DNA of 23,723 nucleotides from a virus, in IMG/VR virus record IMGVR_UViG_3300042328_000146, positions 1 through 23,723 of that record. One strand, written 5' to 3'. The notes below the pieces were generated by a model, which worked only from the letters and a program-made list of their open reading frames with translations, was not told where the DNA came from and ran no database searches. The stretch's first letter is position 1. Every line of letters begins with the position of its first letter. The position numbers and the translations under genes are program-made. Below, one piece after another: positions 6,205-16,000 of the stretch.

Positions 6205-9200
6205 TCATGTATAAATTGACCTACACGCTATGTTTGTTGTAGGCGGAGAATCCTTATCGTAGGTACTATCAATAGACAGAACAACAAATTTATTAGCCTG
6301 AAACCCAGAGGGTATCGTTGAGTTTTCAGAAGAATATAGTCCATTATCTGGGTAAGAAATTTCCACAATATCTCCTATTTGTATTAGGGGATTAAAAAAT
6401 GTTTCTAGTGTGACAACCTTTTGCTGCTTAGACCACTGCTTTGTCATAAACTTAGATAGCTCAATTGCTTCTGACTCCCTCTGAATCCATGTGGAGTCAA
6501 AGCCTACAATTTCCTTTTTTTCTTCATCTGTAAGTGCTGGGTCAATATATTCAAATGGATCTGAAGGCACGATATAGTTGCCAACCACGACAAACTGTTT
6601 CTCTTCGCTATTAGCAAGATCCGTAAATGTTCCAGTGTTGTTTATTACATAGATGTCCATTCCAAAAGAATCTATTGAGGTTCCAGCAATTGTTACATCT
6701 GGATTATTTACTAGGCTTGGGTAAAGCGGAAAGCCTGGAGTAGTATACCTAGCTGTAATCTTTTTAAGTTCTCTTGCAACTGGACCAAACTCTCTGACCC
6801 ACGAGGTGCTTTCGGTTTGTCCCTTTTGATTAAAAATAAACTCTCCGAATGTTTTAATGATTGTAGACTCTCCGCCCATAAATCCTTTGTAAGGATTATA
6901 TTTTTTATCAGCAGTAAAGTCTGATTCATCTATAGCAGAAGCATAAACATAGTCAAATGCTGATACCCCTTGAAGGGAAGCAATTCCAATTTTTTCTGTA
7001 ATTGTTATTGGAGACTGGTCTACCACAATAAACTCTTTGTTATTAATAGATATTCTTAAAGTTAAAACTTTAGCGGATCCTCCTGTAGGTACAGAATAAT
7101 TTGCACGGATATCTATTCTATATAGTCTTCCTCCACTTATTCCTGTTAAGATACTACCGTCTTCTTCTTTTTGTGAGTCAGTCATCTTAATAAGTTTTCC
7201 GTCTACAATTTTGTAAAATGAAAGTTCTCTAAATCCTTTATCTGCACTTGTGTTTTGGGTTGTTGCTACTGATAAAAAATAACCACTTTTGTTAGTTGAG
7301 TTTAATGAAAATGCTATACCCGAAATTGTTCTTTGCTCTCCCGTGGCTTCGCCTTTTGAATTCTTTAACAATGGGAAATACATATTTGTTCCAATCGAAA
7401 AGTTTTCCCCCTTAAGATATTTAGCCGTATCTGTTGTTACAAGAGTATATATCTTGTTTGGAACAGGCTCTTTTATGGTTGGATCTTGTGTACTATCTTT
7501 TAATGTTCCCAGCGGGGCAAAAATTGTCATCATTGACCTAGGTATGGCACTAAATAAATTATTTGGATTTGCTAAGTCTTTACCGTTCTCATCTTTAATA
7601 GCAACTTCTTTTAAAGTAAATGCTGATTCAGTATTGTCAGGAGTAAAGTTTCCAGTCTCTGAGTTCCATTTTTGTCCCGTCCATTCCATTCTTAGGGAAT
7701 CAATATCTGCGCTATGTGTTAAATCAGCATCGGCAGTTACTGCATTAAAAACATTTCTTTCTTTAATTCTGTACTCACCTGTTGGCCTAAAAGTGTTAGG
7801 CTTAGCAAGACCTAAGTTAGACTGTATGTCTGATTCATTCTTTATCCACTTATACGCAACGGCTGGGCTTCCTGAAGCTGGCTCATAAACAAACTTAATA
7901 GCGTCATACTCAATAATTTCTTTTCCTAAAACTAAATACCCTGTGTAGGAATAAAATTGCTGTGCGGCTCCTGAAATTTCTACTGGCCTTAATTTAATTA
8001 CTCCCTTTGGTGCATCTGTTTCTGCTATAGCAACCTTTGGCAAATCAGCCATTAGTGCTGCTGATCCAAGTGTGACTACTGGGGAAGTATAAAGGTTGTC
8101 GGCATCTCCATCATAATTAGATGTAAGCTGTGGGCTATACATAACTTTAATAGCTTTTACTGATGGAACATTTTCAATTGATATTCCTGATATGTTTGCT
8201 AGTTTTCCATCTGCTGTATTGCTATATCTAAAAGAAGCGTCTGGAGTTTTTGCCGTATTAAATATGTATCCTCTTGGATAAAACTGCAGAACATCGTTGT
8301 TGTCAAAAACAGCAATCATCTGAGTGTCTTTGCATAAATCTTGTATGTGCTGCCAAACTGTTTTCTGAGGATCGGTATACCAGTAGTACGGAGCAACTAT
8401 AGAAGTATCTGTATCTACTAGATTAAATTTATAATTGGAAAATCCAACTGAATCTAACAGTCTTCTGATTATAGCAACTGTAGACATATCCTTTGTTACA
8501 ATATCTGGTGGCTTAATATACTGAAGTTCTCTTGCACCATCTAGTGCATTAATAGAAACTTCTCCAAATTCATCTACCTCATAAGAGTCAAGATAAAAAA
8601 CACCTAGATTAATTTTTTCTGATTCAACTACAACGTGTGGACGAATTGTAATATTTTCATAAAGGCTTAATTTATTTTTATTAAAAGCGTTAGTCTTATC
8701 ATAATTGTCATACGACTTATCGTATGCATTTAAACTAAGTCTTAAATAGTTTGCTGTTACATCTCCAACTGGAACTAAGCCATTGATTGAGTCTGATGAA
8801 TTCTGAGATATATCAAATGATTGAAGAATGTTTGTTACATCCTTTACTAGTCTTGCTGATATTTCAATTATTCCTAGGTACCCGCCTGCAGTACTTATAC
8901 TATTAACTTGTAACTTCAATCCGCTTAGGTCTACCCCTGTAGAAACGGTTGCAGGTTCTACGTCTACCCAAGCCGATCCGTTGTAGTATAAGTTTACTAT
9001 TCCGTTATCTGGGCAAGTTGTTCCTGTATATATTGTAGACTCTACTCCAGATAGACTTAAAAGTTTTACGTTCCAGGATGTAGGTTTGGAGTGAGATGTT
9101 TCAAACTTAAGAACAATTTTATTTGCTGCAGCAGTTTTTACTGCTGGGTATGAAACAGTTAATATACAATTTGTTAAAGAGGTACTTCCGCTTGCTGCCT

Positions 9201-9603
9201 TTGGGGTTACCCAATATTTATAAGCAGTTTTTATTCCAGAGAAATATAGTCTTTTATTTAATTCCTTCGCCGCCGCATATGTTTTACCATCTGCTGACCC
9301 ACTAGCAGCAAGTGTTGTGCTAAGGCTTGGGTCTGCTGCAATCATATATTGAATCCCAGCTACCTTTGGGCGTCTTGGATCAATAATGCTTTTTATTGGA
9401 AATAGCTTTTCAAAAGGCTTATATTGATAGCCGCCTTGATTCTGTGGGGCAGTCAGGGTTGCTGTTATAACGCCTTCAGGGGCTGTTACAGCCACTCCTG
9501 ATATTAGGTCGTTCATATTATACTCAACACGACATCCGTTAGTTACAGATACGTTTACGGCCTTGCTTAAGGCATTCGTTGTATTTGCTGATACCTGTAT
9601 CAT
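6205..9603 (-). CDS. Large tail hub / baseplate-type minor tail protein
   Basis: A 1132-residue protein. I take the ATG at 9603-9601 as the start: it overlaps the preceding TAA (TAATG) and has AGAGG five bases upstream. An in-frame ATG at 9636 would add 11 residues, lies inside the previous gene and has no better ribosome site. The first 360 residues are beta-rich. Residues about 340-460 include VFYLDSYEVDEFGEVSINAL and YWYTDPQKTVWQHIQDLCKD, a segment typical of tail-hub proteins (Tal/gp27-like) that close the tube and carry fibres. Near residues 1055-1085, KQQKVVTLETFFNPLIQIGD has the usual C-terminal hub pattern. An insert at about 690-900 resembles a laminin/lectin-like sandwich (WTGQKWNSETGNF, then KGYFLSVATT-like strands). 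It likely forms the central tail tip with the preceding 155-residue protein. Confidence 0.75.
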   Translation of the reverse strand: MIQVSANTTNALSKAVNVSVTNGCRVEYNMNDLISGVAVTAPEGVITATLTAPQNQGGYQYKPFEKLFPIKSIIDPRRPKVAGIQYMIAADPSLSTTLAASGSADGKTYAAAKELNKRLYFSGIKTAYKYWVTPKAASGSTSLTNCILTVSYPAVKTAAANKIVLKFETSHSKPTSWNVKLLSLSGVESTIYTGTTCPDNGIVNLYYNGSAWVDVEPATVSTGVDLSGLKLQVNSISTAGGYLGIIEISARLVKDVTNILQSFDISQNSSDSINGLVPVGDVTANYLRLSLNAYDKSYDNYDKTNAFNKNKLSLYENITIRPHVVVESEKINLGVFYLDSYEVDEFGEVSINALDGARELQYIKPPDIVTKDMSTVAIIRRLLDSVGFSNYKFNLVDTDTSIVAPYYWYTDPQKTVWQHIQDLCKDTQMIAVFDNNDVLQFYPRGYIFNTAKTPDASFRYSNTADGKLANISGISIENVPSVKAIKVMYSPQLTSNYDGDADNLYTSPVVTLGSAALMADLPKVAIAETDAPKGVIKLRPVEISGAAQQFYSYTGYLVLGKEIIEYDAIKFVYEPASGSPAVAYKWIKNESDIQSNLGLAKPNTFRPTGEYRIKERNVFNAVTADADLTHSADIDSLRMEWTGQKWNSETGNFTPDNTESAFTLKEVAIKDENGKDLANPNNLFSAIPRSMMTIFAPLGTLKDSTQDPTIKEPVPNKIYTLVTTDTAKYLKGENFSIGTNMYFPLLKNSKGEATGEQRTISGIAFSLNSTNKSGYFLSVATTQNTSADKGFRELSFYKIVDGKLIKMTDSQKEEDGSILTGISGGRLYRIDIRANYSVPTGGSAKVLTLRISINNKEFIVVDQSPITITEKIGIASLQGVSAFDYVYASAIDESDFTADKKYNPYKGFMGGESTIIKTFGEFIFNQKGQTESTSWVREFGPVARELKKITARYTTPGFPLYPSLVNNPDVTIAGTSIDSFGMDIYVINNTGTFTDLANSEEKQFVVVGNYIVPSDPFEYIDPALTDEEKKEIVGFDSTWIQRESEAIELSKFMTKQWSKQQKVVTLETFFNPLIQIGDIVEISYPDNGLYSSENSTIPSGFQANKFVVLSIDSTYDKDSPPTTNIACRSIYT

Positions 9604-10070
9604 TATACCTCTTCTAAGGAGAGGGAGACGTCCCAAAATTCTTGTGGGACGGAAGCTGAAGAAGACTTAACGTTTCTTTTCATAACTGTAAAATTACATG
9701 AGGTAAATGACATTAAAATAATTTCATCTCTAGCCGCTACTGCGTTGTATGATATCTTTACCTTAAAGGTGCCCTTGCCTTTATTTAAATAGAAAGATTT
9801 AATTTCCGAAGCGCCCATTCCGCCGTCCACTGTCATTGTACTATCAGTTGGCAGCATTCCCCAGCTTGCGCTAAATTGCTTCTTATCTGCAATCCAAATT
9901 TTTCTAAGTGAGCCGTTAGACATTCTTTGGGTCTTCTCTATTCTATCTATGTCTAGAGAGGCGCTAGATCTGTTGTGCTCAGAGACCTTTGTCCATGTTG
10001 GGTTTACAGGGTCAGTTCCTGTATCAAAATATAATAGGGAACCTACTGGGAGTGTCATTGGATAACTCAT
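9603..10070 (-). CDS. Minor tail protein, tail-tube-like fold candidate
   Basis: A 155-residue, mostly beta protein ending FWDVSLSLEEV, a pattern common at the end of tail-tube-fold and distal-tail proteins. Strands such as FKVKISYNAVA and DEIILMSFTSCNFTVMKR are visible; there is no signal peptide or membrane segment. It sits exactly between the tape measure and the hub, where siphoviruses usually encode the distal tail (Dit) protein or an equivalent ring. It overlaps the tape measure stop by four bases (ATGA) and the hub start by one. At 155 residues it is shorter than a typical Dit, so a simplified tube-like ring protein is the best guess. Confidence 0.6.
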   Translation of the reverse strand: MSYPMTLPVGSLLYFDTGTDPVNPTWTKVSEHNRSSASLDIDRIEKTQRMSNGSLRKIWIADKKQFSASWGMLPTDSTMTVDGGMGASEIKSFYLNKGKGTFKVKISYNAVAARDEIILMSFTSCNFTVMKRNVKSSSASVPQEFWDVSLSLEEV

Positions 10071-13000
10071 GTGTTTTTAATACCTACATTCATTGGGTTG
10101 CCCTTCATTTTAGCATTAGTTTTTATATTGGCCTGCAAGAACTCATAGGCTGCAACCTTTGCCTTACTTATTAGCTGATCTTCATTCATTCCTGGGGAGG
10201 CATAAATATTTTGTGTATAATTAATTACACCTTGTCCTACTCCTGAATCACGCATTGGTTCAAACATCTTTGATGCTTGCTTAACATCATATCTAGGAGA
10301 GGCATATGGGACCTTAGCCATATTAGGAATAATCATTCCGCCAAATGCCATTTCTGGTCCACGGTCTCCAACAATAGTAGGGACCTGTGGATTAAGTTTC
10401 ATTGTTCCATATCCAGCTTTTACTGGTTGAACACTAAGCTGCCCAGATCTTCCTGCATCAGAAGTTACTTTCCACTTCTTTCCATTTTTATCTGCAAATT
10501 CAACCCCAACCCATGTAGAACCTCGTCCAGTAGATATTTCAGAAGCACCTGCTGCTATTAATGAAGATGGGTGAATTAAAGTAGATCCTGCGTATGCGCC
10601 AGCGCTTGGCCCTAGTGTTGTGGGAACAAATCCAATCTTAGCTGTTGCCTTTGATGGACTAACGTCCATCGTCTTGCCATTAATAATAATGTCCCCGCTG
10701 CCCATTTGAATACCCTTTGAGGATAATCCTTTTGTAATAGCTCCTTCTACCCCGCCCATTATTCCTAGGGCCTGGGTGCCTACATCAATTGGAGTTTTAA
10801 CACCCTTTGGATGAGTTGGTTGTTTAAATTCAGGAACTGTTCCAGGCTTTGCTGTTCTTACTGCTCCAACAAGGCCTGCAGCATCCACTTTACCAGCATT
10901 TTTGTCTTCATCAGTTCCAAACTTAATATAATCCTCTATACTTTTTCCTGCAGCAGCTGCATTTAGTGCTAGGGTGACCATTGCTTGATTAACATCATCA
11001 ATCTTTTGTTTTTGCTTATCAATCCTTGCATTTAATGAGCCCAATTTTTCTGCTGCAAGACTTGCATTATCACTAAGCTTTTGCTGGCCATCGTTAATTA
11101 GTTTTATCTTAGCTTCTAGCGGAGCATTGGCTAGCTTAAGAGCATCTTCAATTGCTTTCTTTTGAGAGTTATACTGTTGATCTGATTGCAGACCTTGAAT
11201 ATCTAAGCTTGCTTGTTGTGCTGCAGCAGTATTGCCTGTTGCCAAAGCTGCTTCGTATGCTGCTTGTGCTTTTGCAATTTGTCTTGCAATATCGCCTTCT
11301 TGCTTTGCCGCATCAAGAGCTTTTAGTCTTGCCTCTGCAAGTTTATTGTTAGCATCTATTTGCTTCTGCAAACCCTTTAGTTGTTCTCTAGTATTTATTT
11401 GTTGCTGAGCAGTTTGTCCCTTGGCCGCTTGCATTAATGCCTTTTGTTGATCTGTTAGCTTTTTTAAATCTATGTACTGTTGTTTTAATAGACCCTCTTT
11501 GTTCGCAGCAACGGTTGCTTCTGATATGGCATCTGCAACTTTTGATAGTGTAGATACAGCCTCAGCGCCTAACTTTGAAAGATCTCCAGTAAATCCCTTT
11601 GCTGCAAGATTCATCTTTTCAAATAGGCTAACTACTGTATCCATAGGATTAATAATCTTTTTAAGTTCTGGACTCTGCTTAATCATTTCCGCTCTAGTTT
11701 TTGCAGTAAGAACAGCCTTAGAAGATTCTAGCTTATTTAGTTTTTGAAGCATTGCCTCTTGGGCTTGATACTGAGTTAATACTTTTGTATTTCCACTCTT
11801 GTCTTCTCTAGCAGCTTTTTTACTTTGCTCAATCATGTCTATAATTCCAGCATCTATTGCGGTTAGGCCTGTATTTACTGCTTGTGCTCCTTCACGTCCG
11901 CCTTCTGCTGAAGCAGGAACATAATTGTTTATTGCAGCAACAGCTGCATCTTGTCCTGTCTTGATATTTCTAAATGCACGATTACCTACAGTAAATGCGC
12001 CAGCCTTTTCTCCCTTTTCAGAAAGCTTAAACATTGCAAATATTTTCTTGCTTGCGTCATCTGCTGACATTCCAGCAGCCATCAGCGCAGTCTTAATGTC
12101 TATAGCTACTTGTGGAAGCTCGCTTTCTTTAGACTGATTAATTAATTTAATTTGATCGGTATAGACCTCTTTGACTTCTTTCTTAAGCTTCTTGTACTCT
12201 TCAATTGTCATGGATATAGGAAGGCCAGCATCTTGCATGCTTTCATAAAGGAACTGATTTCTTTCTCTTATTGCTTCTATGTTCTTAACAGTATCTGCAA
12301 GCTTTGAGTTGTAATCGGTAAACTTAAGTCCCGCCTTTTTGGCAGCTTCTTCTGTTAGTCCGTATTGTGTTACCCCAACTCTTAAATGTTCGTTGTGATC
12401 TCTTATTCTTTTATTAATAACAATAAAAGCTCCTGTTGCTACAGCAAGTCCTACATTTAATCTTGTAAGACCCATTCCAATTCTTCCCAGGGTTCTTGTT
12501 ACTGCGCTCCCACTCTTGGCAGAATTCTGAAGAGCTGCGCCGTATCTATTGAGCATTCTTCCGCCCTTAGCGTATGTTCCATCTTCCAACATTTCTCCAG
12601 CAACTTTTGTTCCTCTTGCTGTAGAGAAGATAGGAGTTTTTGCAGAAGCTGGAATCTTAGACATAAGTCCACCGACTCTTCCTTGTGCGCCTTCAGCCTT
12701 TGTCTGCATCATTGCCGTCATCATCATTTGAGGTATGATAAATGAAAGCGTCTGCATTATTGTTTGAAGTAAAGGATTGGCAATCTTACTAGAAATTAGC
12801 ATTGGCACTAGCGAGGCTCCAAGCATTGCAATGTTTCCGCCCTTCATGTATCCGTTTTTAACACTGCCTCCATTCATGTAACCATTTGGAACAATGCCTC
12901 CTGAATTTCTAGGTACAAATAGTTCTGGTCCTTTTTCTCCCACAACGTATGGTTGACCTGCGTTAACTGGTCCGCCCATTTCTCTTTTTTCTAAACCAAA

Positions 13001-16000
13001 TATAATTTTCTTTAAAGATTCTGTAAGCGGAGTATCTTTTTTAGAATCCCAATTTAAATATTTGTTTCGCAAAATATCTTTATCAATTGGAGAAAGTTGT
13101 TTAATTATGTTTCTGTCTCCAACAAGATCTGAAGCGGCTGATCTTATTACAGAGTCTAGTACATCTGGCTCAAGTGCATTCTTTAATGACCCCTTAGCAT
13201 CTTTAACATACCCGTAAGGCTTTTCTTTTGCTAATGCTGCCGCAAACTTATCATAGAATAATTTTTGAGTGTGCTTTCTTAAACCTGTGTTTGCAAATAG
13301 TTTATCGGCCATTTCAATAGAAAGAGAATTAACTCCCCATGGAGCTGACTCATACATACTTGGCTTAGGTGCTCCAGTTGGGCCAAATCCTGCACCAATT
13401 CTATGCATTGCCTTACCCTTAAGAACGTTTCCAATTAATCCGCCAATATTAAATCCATTTTCTGGTGTCTTAAATGCATTATCAGATAGGCTTACAGAGT
13501 GACCTTTTTGTCTGCGCTTCAATTCATCTGCTGCAAGCATTTTAGCAATTGCTGCTGGAGTCATTGTTTTTTCTGGAGACATCGTTACTGATGAATGAAT
13601 TCCATGCAAATCTTGATATGTCTTTCTTCTTGCATCAGAAAGTCTTGTAATCATTGCATTGTAAATAACTTTTTCTTCTGTGTTTAAATCAAATCTACTT
13701 ATTGTTTGTTTTAACTTTGGAAGAGCTGATTCAATTTCTTGCAGCATGCGATCATTATATTGATCAGGTGTCATACCTCTTGGAATATCTGAAGTCGCTT
13801 CAGCAAAGAATTTTTTTGTGTTACTTCCCTTTACCCCAAGCAAGTTGATCATTGCTTGTTGTTTAAATGAAGGCATTGTTGCAGAGTAGTCTCTTGGTCC
13901 AGAAGCTGTTGCAAATACACCAGCTGGTCCTACATCGGCAAGTATGTTTCCAGAAAGGTTTCCTCTTCCTAAATCTTTGTCACCACGCAATGATGATGCA
14001 ACCAGCTGTCTAAAGTATTGATCTACTGTAAATTTACCGTCTTGGTTTGCTATATCAGGATTATATTTAGACTCTAAGGCTAGTAGAGTTCTAGATCCTC
14101 TTCTGTCAGTTGGGTCTCTCATTACAACAACTCTTTGATTAGGTGTTTGCAATCCATGGACGTCACGAGCAATTTCAGTTGCTCTTATCTCAGCAAGCGC
14201 TGCTTTTTCATCTAGGACTGGCTTAACAAAAACCTTTTCCCCGTTCTTGCTATAAACCCCACCGATTCCAGATACTGGGAAACTTCTTCCTGATGTTGGC
14301 TCTAGTAGTTCGTCATAATCAGTTACTGGGGTCTTGCTAAATCTAGAGTCTTTAACTGCTTGACTTGCTTTTTCCATAGCAACCTTTGCGGCTCTCTGGG
14401 CTTCAACCTGCTTAATAGATCTTGGCATTCCTAAGAACAACGCTTTACCGCCGCCAAATAATCTTTGTGCAAACTTACCAGGAATTTCTCCTCCTGAATT
14501 TGCTGAAATTGGTTCCTGTAAAGGTAAACGCTTTCCTCTTGTAAGAAGAAGACGCATCATTGCTGTCATCATATGACCTTTTTGAATTGCTGGAAGCCTT
14601 TTCATAAGTTGTGAAGCTTTTCCATATTTTAATTCTTTTGCTAGCTGGTCAGCTGTATATTGTGCAGTTGATTGATTTAATGGAACTCTATCCTGGAACT
14701 TGCCTCGTGTCATTTGGCGTAGCCAGTTTGTAAATTCATTTATAGTTCTAGTGCCCGCTTGTGCATTGTATGCATTGCCTGTGGTTCTATTACTTTTTAC
14801 AACACCATTTTCTCTTGTAAATAAATCTCTGTCTGGGTCCATGTGTTCTGATGCATAATCAAACGTTCCATCAGCTCTTACAAAACCATTCATTACCTTC
14901 TGCAAATTAACTTGGTCTATATCCATTCTTGACATTAATTTTTCTACTAATGCTCTTGTTGGTTTGATTGCAGGTATTTGAGGTCTACTGCCTCTATCTA
15001 ATTCTCCTGGCCTATCCTGGCGAAGTATATCTCTATAATTAACCTTTTCACCCTTACTGTTTGTTCTTCCAAGGCCCTGCATATCAATATAATCTTGCAT
15101 TGCTCTTGCCTGCATAATTCTTATTTGCTTATACTTTGCTCTATTTACTTTTCCAGTTTTAGGATCGGTAGACTTTAAAATTGCTTCTTCAAAATCTCTT
15201 TTTGCCATGTTTATTGATTCATCTTCAGAAAATCCTAGATGGTTTAAAACTGCTGAATCATGCAACACAACTCTATTTTTTACAGAGGCATCGTAATTTG
15301 GATCAGTATTTCTTGCAAGCCAATCTTTTAACCCATTAAACATATTCATGGAAAGCTCTCCGCCAAATGCTCTTCCCATTCCCGATGTATTACCTGGTCC
15401 GCCATTTAATTGAAGCATTAAACCTGGATCACGTTGAGCAATTTCTGCTGGGATAACAGCCTCTCCAGGAGTTAGTACAACTGGCACCTCACCTCCAGAA
15501 TTTCTAAATGTTGGAGTGCCACCAATCAGCTTACTAATAATAGGCATATTTTCTTGTGTAGATTTTTTATTAATAACAAATGAACCAGCTTCTGCTGTTG
15601 TATGATATGTGTCTGTGTTACCAGTTCCTGGAACTATTCCGCCTTTATTAAACTTAGGCTTTGTTGTTTCAATGTTATATCCTGCACCTGAAGTTCTAAC
15701 TCCGCCTAGCGCTCTAGCAATTTTATCTACTAATGTTTTTGTAGAACCCTTGTGGAACATTTCTTTCATGTTTGATTTGCCAGTTACTGGATCTACTACG
15801 GGCTGAGATGTTAATGGAACTGTTGTTAAGTTTACAGATCTTCCTTGTCCAGCTGCAATCTTTTGAGCTGTCTCAGCAAGCATTGCTTCAACTGTTGCAT
15901 TTAATTGAATTACTTTTATTCTTGCTTCGTCTGCTGTTATTTTGCTTTGCTGTAGCTGCTTAACAATTAAAGCCGTTTCTTGTGCAGCCATGCTTGTAAT

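Noticed and set aside
6180-6215. A TG-G-TAGAAT extended -10-like match between the hub and the 117-residue gene
   Set aside because: It would start transcription about at the ATG with no room for a ribosome site, and no -35 resembling the consensus is present.
9604-9636. Upstream ATG at 9636 as the start of the tail hub gene
   Set aside because: It lies inside the preceding gene without a better ribosome site; the ATG at 9603 forms the TAATG overlap repeated elsewhere in the window.
12760-12860. Hydrophobic helices of the tape measure read as membrane proteins such as a holin
   Set aside because: They lie in the continuous tape measure frame with no start or ribosome site; such segments are usual in tape measures that cross the host membrane.
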